The notes under the pieces: generated by a model | Databases searched by the model: none | Told to the model about the DNA's origin: nothing | Seen by the model: only the letters and a program-made list of their open reading frames with translations | Shown: positions 44,221 through 56,460 of the stretch, piece after piece | How positions within the stretch are numbered: position 1 is the stretch's first letter | Layout of the letters: the number at the start of each line of letters is the position of its first letter | Assembly: GCA_002946415.1 (NCBI GenBank) | Contig: NJPS01000024.1 | Span: forward strand, 358,718-422,717 | DNA length: 64,000 nucleotides | DNA from: Rutstroemia sp. NJR-2017a BVV2 | Lineage: Eukaryota; Ascomycota; Leotiomycetes; Helotiales; Rutstroemiaceae | Reading direction: 5' to 3' | Made by a program: the position numbers and the translations under genes

Positions 44221-46882
44221 ATGTCATTTCGAGGGGTATGGGAATTCCGTTGGAAGTTACCGTAATTCTTTCATTGCTAATTCGGAACAGTCTTCGAGTG
44301 AGAAGAAAGTCCACGGCGATGATGCCACGAACGAAGTGAACTTTGGCCATGGAACGGCAGATGATGCTGAATCCGGGGCTCTGGCCGTCTCAAGCAACAC
44401 TATGCATCGTGATCTTAAGGTTTGTTGCGGAGTCCTGGCGTTTGGGAATGTGAATCTCTGCTAACCTTTCATCTTCGTATGTAGCCGCGTCATTTGTAGG
44501 TCTTCATGAGATACGCAAAATCTACAGAGCACTCATATTCTCAACTAGGCAGATGATTGCTATCGGTGGTGTCATTGTGAGTTGACATGGGATCTATTCC
44601 TCGAATAGTACTAACAATGTCCTTCCACAGGGTACCGGTCTTTTCTTAGGAACTGCAAGCGACCTCGAAAATGGTGGTCCGGCTGGATTACTAATTGGTT
44701 ACTGTGTTATGGCTTCACTTTTATACTCCGTGATGGTACGACTAGACGGTTCAAGAATTCATACCTGTGGGCTGATTAGATTTGCAGGTCGCTTTGGGCG
44801 AGATGGTCTCCCAGTTTCCGCTTCCCGGTGGTCAATTCGCGCTTGCTGGTCGTTTCGTCTCCCCTGAACTGGGTTTTGCCATGGGTGTTCTGTTTTGGTA
44901 CAAGTACGTCCTTCCTGCCTTGAATTCTTCCTTGTGATACAAAAAGCTAATAGAAACTTGCAACAGTTACATCAGTATGTCAATTTCCGATCTCCAGTAC
45001 CATTCATTCTCTAATAATGCGCAGTCGTTCTTCCCGCAGAGATATCTGCAGCCGCCGTTCTTATTTCATACTGGACGCCAGCTGGTGACGTTGGTTCTAC
45101 GTGCACTACCGGAATCTGCAACAACGCAATGTGGGTTGGTCTAATGCTCATCATTGTCGTAAGTACGATGAACCCCATGTACGGTGATTGCTCTACTAAC
45201 GTCATTGATAGTGGACTATCAACTTCGCTGGAACGCGGGTTTTCGGTGAGACGGAATTCTGGTTCTGTTCGATCAAAGTAGGCTCAAATCAATCGGCAGT
45301 TGAATCATGCTGACAATATAGGTCATCACTATCGTCGGGTTGATTCTCGTCAGTATCGTCGTCACCGCTGGTGGTGGACCCAATCATCAAAGCATTGGGT
45401 TCCGTTTCTGGAACGAAACAGGTGGCTTTGTGCAATACAAAGGCATAGGTGAGCATCTGGTATGAACTCATGTAGGGTATAATCTAACGATTCATCTCTA
45501 GGTGGGGCAAAAGGACGCTTCCTGGGTTTCTTCAGTGGTACGTACTGGTTGACGTTAACTCTAAGTATATCCCATATTGATTTAGCTTTCCACAGTGTTG
45601 ATAAGCGCTGCCTTCGCATTCATTGGTAGTGAGATCACCGCTATTGCTGCAGCTGAAACAGCGAATGTAAGCGTGCTTTTCAACTTCCTTGTGTTCTTAA
45701 CTGACCAACGCAGCCACGCAAAACTGTACCTCGTGCAATTAAGAGTGTCTGGATTCGACTTGTCTTGTGTAAGTGAAGAGTTTCCACGAAGGAATTTATG
45801 TGTATTTGCTGACGAAATCTCATCATAGTTTACATCTCCAGTGCCTTACTCGTAAGTACAAATCATCCATACTAACGGAAAATGCTAACAGGCAAAAAAG
45901 ATTGGAATGCTAGTCTCCCCAAGCGACCCTTCATTGAACCTCAGCTCCACAGCAGCTAAGAGTCCGTTTGTGATTGCCATCCAGGTACGATCTTCCACAC
46001 ACCCCTTTAACCAACTCATGCTGATACCCCTCCTCCTAGAACGCCGGTATCAACGCTCTCCCATCCATCATCAACGCCGCCCTCCTCACATCAGCATGGT
46101 CCGCCGGATGTGCCGACTGCTACACCTCATCCCGTACACTATACGGTCTAGCCGTCCGAGGCCAAGCACCAAAAATTCTCACCAAAACCAACAAGCAAGG
46201 TCTACCATGGGTATGCGTGCTCGTATCTTGCGTTTTTTCGCTGCTGTCGTTCATGGCCGCAGCACATGGCAAGGCCGGTACTGTGTTCGGCTATTGTATG
46301 TATTCTCCGTGTTGATATAAGACTTAACGCTTACAACTCACAGTTGCGAACATGACGGCCATCTGCGGCATGATCTCATGGGCTTGCATTTTCTTTACAT
46401 ACATCCGTTGGTACAAGGGTTTGAAACTTCAAGGAATCGACCGGAATAGTCTCCCGTACAAAGCACCACTGCAGCCGTATTTAAGTTACTGTAAGTGCCC
46501 ATCCTACCCCATTCCATCCCATCATCCCATATCTCCCAAACCCAAAACTAACACCTCTCCCTCCAGACGGTATCTCGATCTGCATCATGGTAATAATCTT
46601 CGGCGGTTTCTCCGCATTTATCCACAAATTCGACACCTCCGCATTCATCACGACATACTTCCCGATCCCGTTCTTCCTGGTGCTACTAGTGGGATATAAG
46701 CTCTGGCATAAGACGAAGGTGTATGATCTTGATAAGTTGGACTTTGTTACGGGTTCTTCCATTGAGGTGCCGGAGAAGGTAAGCTTATTGAGATGTTTTT
46801 GTATGTTAAGAGATTGTTACTGACTTTGATTGTATAGCCCTCGGCGAAATCGACGTGGAGGAGGATTTATGATAATATTTAG
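44221..46882 (+). CDS. Amino-acid permease (APC/YAT family)
   Basis: Plasma-membrane amino-acid/proton symporter of the fungal AAP type, with about 12 membrane segments. The gene is cut into roughly 14 exons. My 5' model is 44221-44235, 44291-44419, 44485-44495, 44549-44576, then 44631 onward; the first four total 183 nt and stay in phase. Signature stretches: [26 protein letters not shown] (spanning three junctions), VALGEMVSQFPLPGGQF, LPAEISAAAVLISYW, WTINFAGTRVFGE, AFAFIGSEITAIAAAETANPRK, TSAWSAGCADCYTSSRTLYGLA and GIDRNSLPYKAPLQP. Ends WRRIYDNI. The first 40 residues are a hydrophilic cytosolic tail. Substrate range cannot be read from sequence. Confidence 0.87.
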
Positions 46883-48807
46883 TCTTGTGTATGCTTGTTA
46901 GGGAGAAAGAAGTGAATACGAGGCGTGTGTTTAGATGGGGAATTGAGGGAAGTGGGTTATGATGGAGTTAGTTGACTCTTCTATGAGCTCCTGATGGTAG
47001 AACTAGAGCTCTATCTATATATGATTATTCTATGTTTACATTGTTCTATACCAGAAGTTAACCCATCGTTGAGCGTCTGCTGAGACGGTGCAAAGTGCAG
47101 TGTGAATGTAACTTGTATAGACATAAATCCACCCCATTTTCCAACGGGGGTGTTCTATGGAGGTGCTCACGCAGATGCTCCGATCATCACACGGAGCTGA
47201 AGAGATGGCTGCCCCGCGCTTGAAGACTTCAATGTCCAATATGCGGAGCGGATGCACGACATACCAGTTGGAGATTTTCACGACGTCGATTAGCGCTGAT
47301 CTGACCTGTAATATTTACTCATGGCGCTTGAAGTTGTTCATTGTAGTTTGAGCATAGATGTAGATACATCTGTATTGATACGCTCTACGGGTGAACTTTG
47401 CTGGGCTTATCGAGGTGAGAGGCTATTCTCTGCGTTTGGAAACGAATGATGGGGTGTGAAATTCATTACATGGTCCCCACCGAGAAATTGCTGAAGGCCG
47501 GCGAAAATCCCTAACGCTGGTTCAGTCAGCGCGGCGACTACACCACGGGTAGATCACAGCGTGCCGTAAAGCTACAACTCACAGGAGTCGCATGTTCAAC
47601 ACACCTTGCGCACCTTCTACGTAGCTAATCATTCACTGCTAGCTCCACCTCCTCAACTGGCTAGTACTTTACTAAGCAAAACGAAGCGAGTCCTTAGCTC
47701 CATTCCGGTCGGTTCCTTGCTATAAAAGGGTTCCTCTCCGCACGAGTTTGTATCTTTCTTAAACGCAAATCAAAGAGGTTTTAATGAAAAATGACAGGAG
47801 GGGAGAATTGGGGATTGGGTGTAGGACGTGTGCTGAGGGGTCGGGGTGAATCGTATCAACACTGTGATGAAGAGATATTTCGTTTCAGAGGGGGGTTTTC
47901 ACTGCTGTCAGTTTTAGTGGTTGCTAACCACTGTCGTTGTTATTTTTATTGTAGTTCCTGGCTAATCACAGCACAGCTACGATTGCGTTGTGTTGTGTTG
48001 TCCTTTTGTGAATTGCGCTCAGCAAACCTTCGTCCTCGCAGTGACTTACGATGCCGATTCGACATTCCCTATGAGGCCCGTTGACATAACTGCGTGTAGT
48101 GAACCCTAGCTTACTTCGTGGAGCCGGCCTAGGTTACAGTACTTCGCGACAGCGGTGGGAATCGCCTCAGAAATCTGATCCAAGTTGCTTTACGGTCGAG
48201 GATGACTAAGCTGGAACCGTCCTTGGTTCTCATCGAAAAGAATTCCCAACGACAGGAAATTTGGATAAATAGAAGGTCGGTAATTGTGTACGTAGCGCTA
48301 CGGATGCTCGTCTCACGCGGAAATTGAAGATACAGCGGCAGAAAGTATACGCGGAAACGGTAGTTACCTGGGAGACGTTCAATGTAAGGTTATCTGGTAG
48401 TATATGAAAGTGAAGTGGTATTTTGAGGTGACTGTGAGGTAGTATTTTGGGGCTCTGCTCGCGGGGCCGACTTTTCATTCCGGCGGTATTACGTAATTGT
48501 AATACAAAATATTGGTTTTGCAAAAAGCTCGAACTACGATGTCCAATTATGATGAAGCTGCTGAGAAATTCACATCAGCTTCTGCGATGCTGATTGGATC
48601 TCGTCGCAAGCCCTGCAAGCCACATCTGCCAGCTGGAAATGCTGTGCATATAACCGACGAGAACAGAGAATAGGCATCGATTTATTACATTCGAACCACA
48701 CTAAAGCTTGGCTCACCTTAGCTAGTGTTTATTTCATTCCCCCGAGAGTTCTTCTACAATTGTACACAATTGTACTGTTTACTTTCTATTCAATTTCGAT
48801 ATTCGAT
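46883..48807. other. Gene-poor region with an isolated TATA box
   Basis: About 1.9 kb without a confidently supported gene. TATAAAAGG at 47721-47729 lies 62 bp before an ATG (47791) of a 97-codon frame with no recognisable motif. Either a small unrecognised transcript starts here or the match is chance. Confidence 0.4.
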
Positions 48808-51800
48808 ATGATGGAACGTGATCTATCGCCTCCACCGCCCCCACCTCGGCGTCAGGAAACGTTTCCAGTCTACCTCCCATCTAACTCCATTGCACCTCAT
48901 CGAGGGCAACAACCTACGGGCGCATATGTATGTAGTTCTTAATTTCTGCGCTCGCATCTCGAAGAATCAGACTCGGAATATAACTCTCCTATCTAGAGAT
49001 CACAAGATGCAGCAACACGTGGCTTCAGCCCATATTATCCACCACCACCAATCCCTATATTCATGCCTTACATGGCATATGGCCAACAGCCAGTGCAGCC
49101 ACCACCCCCTCCCAGTCCTAGAGAGTCACCAAGACCAAGATTTAGAAGTTCTAGAAGATCTAGGGCGGTACGTAGTGTTGAGTCTTTTGACGTAGATGAA
49201 CGTCCGAGTCATTATCGCTCTGATGATTCATCATCCGACAATGAGTCCGAAGACGATCGGAAATTTTACATGCTTTCAACTGAAATCGAGGAGGATTCGG
49301 ATGGTGACGATACATCTACTGTCGTCTATTCGTTCACACCTTCCCGCAGCGCCGATGGAGGTTTTTCTGGCCAAGGGAGTAAAGAAGCAGAAGATAGTTC
49401 TTTGACAGAGAGAGAGGAGGAGCCGGTCATTCCAAAAGAGGACCGGTTCACCAAAAGTTTTCACATAGTGAACTCTTGCTATTCTGGTGAAGGATCCTTG
49501 AATGGCCCTCATACTGCTGACCTCACTATTGTGAACGGCAATCATATAAAGCAAGGATCTTTATATCGGTGGATGTATAAACCCATGTCGTAATATCTCT
49601 ACATAACAGTTGATCGTTAACGAATTCGCCAGACATTTCACACGCAACTCGATGGAATTCGATGATTTCTCGGTAAGTCACTCCGGATCTGAGTTGGAAT
49701 ATCAACTGACTAGAAATCCAGACAGAGGCATTGCGCGTTCCTAGCCTCTCAGATATGGATAGAGAGAGCATTAGGAATTTAATTGCCCAAGTTCGCCGTC
49801 GGTTTATAAGACGAATCCAAATCCCCAACGGGCGAGCCGTGCAACATATGGAGCCGGGATGTATCCAGTCAGTGTTGCCTACTTCAAGTACAGATCAAAC
49901 GATTATCCCACGCAGTCTTACTTGGATTTGCCTTCCTTATTTCACCCTCGAGCCATATTCTGGTCTACTCTCCGCAGACCGACCTTCTGCATTTCCAATT
50001 CAGACCTTAATGCAGGCCAAGTACTCTGGAGCTACATACCAGCGAGATATGCAGCAGGCTGTCTGCCAAACTCAAGAAGGCGCACAGAATCATTGCTTTC
50101 ATATTGCACAATTATGGTGCATTGTTCTTGATAACTGTAAACTCCAGCTATTTCATATTTTCCTCGTTGTCCTTAAAGGTATACTGATTTATGCAATAGC
50201 TCTTCTCCTCACGTACAGTCGAATGCCAGAGGATGCCCTTTGTAGTGACTTAATCACTAGGAGTTTCTTAACAAGTGCGCAACTAGCAGCCTCTGGTCCA
50301 AAAGTAAACTTATCTGTGCGCTACCGGGGCAATGTGATGTGGTCCATCCCCGTGGAGGAGTGCCAGACTTGGTTTGTGAGTTGTGATAGTTGGCGTCTAT
50401 TCTATGGACTCCGCGCTCATATGCTGACTATATTACTGCTTAGGATTTCATATCACACTTCCGAGATTTCTGGCCCTGTCGTTTATCTTTTTTCTGGCAC
50501 AAACGCCAAGTCACACCTGAAGATTGGCCCAAGATTATGCACTTACCTCACCGTATAAATAACAGGATTACACTCGATCTGCAGTTTAGGTATGGCAATT
50601 CTATACAACTAGACAAGCTTCTTACTAACCACAATGTTAGCAAATTCGTTAACGCTCCAAAATCTCGCTTTCTCCATCCTACAGAACGAGAGAAATCCCA
50701 GGCCGATAAGGATAAATCAAACTCCGCCAAACTCCAGTCATCTCACAAAGAGAGTGGTACACCCACCGACCAACACAGAAAATTGCCTCCAGGGAATGTC
50801 CAAACTCCAAAAGAGTCCAATCAAAACACTGAAGTCACTAAGCTTTCGATTTTAACTCGCTTGGATGGCGTTGCGCAACCTAATAACTCGATAGATGAAG
50901 TCATGCTAGAGGACCATATGGAAAAAGTTGAGGATTTCTTGATTCATCGAACAAGCTTCACGGATAGCAGGGCATACAAATCTTGCTCAAGTTTGCTTCG
51001 GACAGATGTACACTCTATGCTTGAGAACGAAGGAAAAGAACTGCTAAATTCTGATACGCCAACCGAAAAGTTGAAGGTCCATGAAGACATCATCGATATC
51101 TTCAACACTGCTGATTCTCTATTCCAATTCTTTTTACCTATGACTAGTAAGACGCCGACTGCAATGAAATTCTGGGGAGCAGTACACCGGATCGTCTGCG
51201 TGAGTTGCATGAACCCGAGAAAAATTATGAACTCCTTTTTGACAGCTATAAACAGGGCAAGCGTAAAACCAGTTCAAATGATGGCAAATCAGAGACGCGG
51301 GATTTTGAACTACTTCCAAGCCGATCTCTTAAGCATGTCCTTGATACGCTCAAACCCGTTGCAGTAAGGTTAACCGCTTGGAGTGATTTGCTCTCTCACG
51401 CCAAAGCATCCGACCATACACGCATTAAGGCGCCCAATGAATTTCTACAAGCGTGGCTCCACCTTCTGATGGGGTTTATATATCTCAGCAAGGAGAATCA
51501 CCACAGGAGCTACGATTTCATCTCCTCTGCAGAAACATTGATAGATCGAGGATTAAAAACAATTATCCAGTCTCTTTCCAAGAGAAATCTCTTAGAAAGT
51601 TCTGTGGTCTTGCCCCTGGAACTCGTGTCTTTAATGAGTCTGAAGCTGCTGCAAAGCATTACACCCGGCCATCCAGACATAACCAAGACTTACTCATCAT
51701 ATATAGATTCAATTGTAAGTCCTGTATTTAATATTCTTATACAAATGGAAGGTACAATTATACTAGCTCTACAAGCTGACTCACAGAGTACACTAGGAAG

Positions 51801-52735
51801 CGGATATTGTCATGAAACCTTCGGATAGGTCGCACGAGAAGCGACTTATGCAGCTCAAACATGAAATATCAACCATTCGCAAGATTATGGACAGCCAGAG
51901 GAGCATTTTCGATAAATTGAAAGAATACAACAGCACTACATCTTCAAGATCTCCAAACCACAGGTCCGATGAGCCTCAAATTGTGACTTACGACCCTATA
52001 AGTGGGACTAGACACCTCTCAAGAACCTCAAGAACCACCAGAGTGGAAGATTCACGTGTTCATCCTTCTTACAGGAGGGATTGTTATGACACGATGAAGC
52101 AAGAACCGGCGTACACAATGGATCCTCCCACCAATTTCAAACTCAAGTCAACTGACGCCGGAGGATATCGGCATTTGTTGCTACAGGAATGCACTATGCT
52201 TATTTATTCCCAGGATATCAACTTCATGGACTTTGATTTTCAGGTCTCACAAGCCGAAGGAATTGTAAGTATAACTAACCTTCACCCAAATTCCTTTATC
52301 CTATTCACTATACCTATACATCTAACACGCAAACAGAACCGCAATAAAATAGATACAACCAAGGATCGCCAGGAGCAAGCCATCTATGCTTTTACCATCG
52401 TCACAATCATTTTCCTCCCCCTAAGCGCCGTAGCCAGCATCTTCGGCATGAACACAAACGATGTGCGGAATATGGATTTCGGTCAATGGATATACTGGGC
52501 CGTTGCTATCCCTGTTACGGTAGTTGTCATATGTTTGGGTCTGCTGTGGACTGGCGAGCTGGGGAATATTCTCGAATGGATTCTTTCTTTCAAGGCCGGC
52601 CAGAGACGATTCGCATATGAGCCTATTCGTGCAGATGAGCGTATTCCTCGGCGTGCTCGTAATTACGAAGAGATGTACCCTCTGCCGCAGTTTGAATATC
52701 CGGAACGTACATACACTAGAAGGTATCGTGAGTAG
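48808..52735 (+). CDS. Large CorA-like membrane protein
   Basis: Member of a fungal family with a C-terminal CorA/Mg-transporter-type domain. Ten exons by eye (48808-48927, 48997-49574, 49633-49672, 49722-50136, 50200-50375, 50444-50589, 50641-51199, 51256-51714, 51797-52264, 52337-52735) total 3360 nt, 1119 residues. The N-terminus is Pro-rich and disordered. The middle has GSLYRWIHFTRNSMEFDDFS, SLTWICLPYFTLEPYSGLL, HCFHIAQLWCIVLDN and WPCRLSFFWHKR. The end has EADIVMKPSDRSHEKRLMQL, TKDRQEQAIYAFTIVTIIFL, GMNT (the CorA GMN motif) and a second helix (WIYWAVAIPVTVVVICLGLLW). Ion transport is family inference; many fungal relatives may be regulators rather than transporters. A 56-nt intron at 51200-51255 is needed to keep frame. 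Confidence 0.8.
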
Positions 52736-53540
52736 TATATTACGATGGGGCGAAACAGATAAGATCACTGGGGTTTTGGGCTGAGAGGTTGTCGAAGTAA
52801 TTAAGGAGAATCTGGGAGCAAAGTTTCATTAAAATTGGATGACCAGTCGATGATATATCAAATTCAAACTGTTATCTATGAATGCTGCCTTGCTTTCTAT
52901 CCTTCCTTGGTTTCTCTATGCCATGTAAGTATGAAGTTATATAGGATGAACCACTCGGAATGAATCCGAATGATCAGTTCCAGTTCCCTAGATATATTTT
53001 CGATTTTATGTTCACCCATTGTTTTTGTTGTTTTTCCTCGTGTCTAGCTCGCCCAAGAGCAGCATATATACAACCTTACACGACTACCTATCACTATCAA
53101 CACATGCTGGTAAGTTAATACCACGCTCACTCAGACCCACAACCCCAAATCACAAGTCCCAGCCAAGCAAAATCTACTCCAAAACAGCACCATCCGTGCA
53201 GGCATGTATGCATGCAATCAAGAGTAGCGTCCCCATAAGGTGGAGCCACGGGCGTCCAAACCCCACTTCCATACCCCTCTCTTATCTAACCACACTAACT
53301 TAATACGGCGCCGACAATGATACGGACCACTCGCCGACCCTACCGCAACCGCACTTATCTCCTGTCGACGCAATGCAATTTATCGGTTCCATCGGCGTTT
53401 ATGCCGAAGAGGGGGAACTTGCGGGGGAGCTTATCTATGCCTTACTTTACTTTACTTTACTTAAGCAGCATGTTGTGAATGCGACGTGCGATACAGAGAA
53501 GAGAGATTTGATTTGGAGTGGATTTCTCAATTGAGTCAAG
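52736..53540. other. Intergenic with short TTTAC repeat
   Basis: About 0.8 kb. Four TTTAC-type units at about 53437-53460 lie 80 bp before the dioxygenase ATG. No coding sequence is supported. Confidence 0.5.
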
Positions 53541-54972
53541 ATGGCTTCTGCTACTATGGCTACAACCAGAACATACGAAAACACATGTCCGCCGCCAGAG
53601 CGCGTGCTCAAGCTGCGCGGCGCACCAGCTTCGTTCCGGGATGGTGCGCTGACCATTACGCCGGTGCTGAGCGAGGGGTCGTCGTCGTTTGGGGCGGAGG
53701 TTGCGGGGGTGGATTGGAGTGAGCCTGTACCGGAGGAGATTGTTAGACAGGTTGGTTGTTTCCCTTCATTGAATAGTTGAGGCTATGGTTTGGAGATGAA
53801 GAGGGGGAGGAAAGTGCTGATGGGAGACGCAGTTGATCGAACTTTCGAATAAATACGCCGTATTGGTGTTTCGACGCACGGGACTGGATAATGAGAGACA
53901 TATTGCCTTTAGCAAGCAGCTGGGAGAGAAGCTGGAGGTGAATCCTTTCTTTTATGGGAGGGAGAATGATAGGGTGGGGGAGCCGTTTTTGTGGGATGTG
54001 GGGAAGTGAGTTATTCCGTTCCCTCGGGGTTCCGTTATTTGTTCTGTTGCCTAGGGATGACTTGGTTGAGTTGATGACATAGATGGATGCTGATGAGATG
54101 AGTATTAGTATCGAGCTTGATGGGTCATTGGTGAAGCCTAATAGTCGAAGATGGCATCATAGCTTGGGAAATGCACTTTGGCATACAGTAAGTAAAAGGG
54201 ATGGGAAGTAACGGGTTTAAGGTTAACGAGGATGTAGGACTCCTCGTATCACCAGCAACGCTCGAAATACTCGATCCTACTCTCGCACGGTAGTCCCGTT
54301 CGAGGAGGATCATGGACGCATTTCGCCGATACCCGTCGAGCATATGAAGATCTCCCACAAGAAACTAAAGACGAATTGGAGAATATGATAGTTGAGCACG
54401 AGTATGTTCCTTCCTGCAGTTGACTCCTCCAGTTTCGGTAGTTGATCATTAGCAGTCTATGGCATTCGAGGAAAATAGGCTCTCCAGAAGTCTATGGGAA
54501 CCCTCTACCCCACGAACGTGCATTAAAGCCTCCTGCGTACCATAAGTTGGTACAGGTAGCGCCGGATGGAAGGAAGACGTTGTATCTCGCTGCGCACGCC
54601 AAACTCATCATTGGAAAGTCGTTTGAGGAGAGTCAGAGACTGATTTGGGGGTTCATTGATCACTGCACACAGCCGAAGGTAAGTTTCTGCTACGGTAAAA
54701 TAATTGGCAAGGGAAGGCTCACAGGGTGGTAGTACGTGTTTAGTATGGAATGGTTGTCTGGCGGGGATATGGTTTGGTGGGACAACAGGTATGAGACTTT
54801 TCCTTGTATGTGGCGGACCTCTGGTTAATCATTCGATGATAGACAATCTATGCACCGAGCAAATCCATATACAGAACAGATGACTGCAAGAGATGTAAGA
54901 CGATCGACGATTATTGATGACGGTCCTCTAGCTTTTGGTGTATCAGCTCCGGAAAAGATGAATGCCGGATGA
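53541..54972 (+). CDS. TauD/TfdA-type Fe(II)/2-oxoglutarate dioxygenase
   Basis: Non-heme iron dioxygenase of the taurine/2,4-D type; the substrate (a sulfonate or aryloxy-alkanoate-like acid) is unknown. Seven exons (53541-53750, 53833-54005, 54109-54187, 54238-54401, 54456-54678, 54733-54788, 54843-54972) total 1035 nt, 344 residues. Iron ligands: His and Asp in LWHTDSSYHQ, split by an intron, and the distal His in WDNRQSMHRANPY. Other landmarks: SFGAEVAGVDW near the N-terminus, RGGSWTHFADTRRAYEDLP, and the Arg of ARDVRRSTI binding 2-oxoglutarate. The acceptor before exon 3 was chosen because it restores WDVGNIELDGSL; an earlier AG leads to a stop. Cytosolic, no targeting signal. Confidence 0.87.
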
Positions 54973-56460
54973 GTAACTGGTGCTCCTGGTGTGCACAGCT
55001 CGTCATTCTAGTCAAATTTAACTTCCGGCCCGGGAGTAGTAAGAATCCGATAGACCGGTTCTTGAGAAGTTGATGTCATGATCCCACTGTCCTACCACAC
55101 TGCCCAATGAGATGTGACCTCGTACCACCACCCACACAACCTCTACCGAGGAAGCCTGGAACACAACGGCCACCACTTCGAAGCAAAAGACAGGCTGAGA
55201 AGGGGCGATCTCGGAGTCGCAGCACAATTGCTTGAAGAGCTCACCGAAGCTCGGGCCGGTGCCTCCTATGCATCTCATCCTGTGGAAATGAGGGTATTCG
55301 GAAATAGTTTGACTCCGACGGATGTCATGCTCCCTCGGAGGCTCCGATGGCATAATAAGTGGCTTTAGGCCCTTCTAGACTGATCGGTATTTCCGATTAT
55401 TGCTACTTTCTTGAGTCTTCTTTTCGGATATTGTAGTTCTTCACATAGTTCAATAAATGCTTTCTCAGCCCTACATCTCACACATCCTGTCGGGTCAATC
55501 AACATGTCATTTGTTTGAATTTGGGAGTATGACCGTGTAAAAATTGAGATTTTCACTATTATATACACACCCCAGTATAGTCAAAGATGTTAGATTCTTG
55601 AGGATATATTCCAGTAATTACCAATTGATTCTATACCACTGATAATATATCGGTTGTATTGAAATAGTACGAAGTTGATACTGCCAAAGTATTATTATTC
55701 TGGAACATAATATATTTCAGCTATTTCAACTTCCTAATAATATAGTTTTGAAGCTAGAGGAAGAGGGGGAGGTACCTGGCCTTGACACTTAGCACTGACT
55801 TCCAGGGTAATCCTTCCTAGCCGGGTAGCTCTAGTATCTTCCATTGAGCACTGCAGTATTTCAGTATATCCTCAATATTACCCAATTTGGCCGGTACTTA
55901 CGGACATAGATGGTGACGACAATTCTCCATACGTACATAATTAGTGAGGCCGTAAGACCAGCAACCGAAATAGGGCCGCACACTACCCCCTACACTCAGT
56001 GTGACACCTCGTAAATTTCAAAACGTAAGATTTAGTATCGTTTCGATGAGTAATCTAGTTCTATTGAATCTCGCACGGATATTCTTTCTATCTGCTTGTA
56101 AGCAAGCCGTCGTCTTTTCCTCCATATGAGCCTCATCGGACAAGGTGCCAGTACTCGTATAATTGATGGGTAGGTATGCAAGCGACTAAAGACCGTATTG
56201 GGCTTAGCTGACCTATTTCTGTTCCTGCTTACCCGTCACTACCGGCATTTAACAATTTTTGGGTGTGTTTCCTAACTTTACAGCACCATCAACTTCTTCG
56301 AGACTCATCGTTATTGGACAGGCTGTTGTCATGGAAATCCCATTTTGGAGCAAACAACCGAAGTTCGCTGTTACCCTGAGCACGGCAAGGCTCCCTCTTC
56401 ACATAAACTTGCTCTTTTCTGGATGGGCATATGGCTTTTGATGCATGACTCCTTGGAGAG
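54973..56460. other. AT-rich intergenic region
   Basis: About 1.5 kb. The part 55560-55780 is AT-rich with many TA steps and stops, resembling RIP-decayed DNA (inference). Frames at 55018-55353 and 55114-55368 overlap on opposite strands and carry no domain. No gene is supported. Confidence 0.5.

Noticed and set aside
54061..54092. Exon continuation DDLVELMT in the TauD-like gene
   Set aside because: It runs into a stop; using the acceptor before 54109 restores the family sequence GNIELDGSL in phase.
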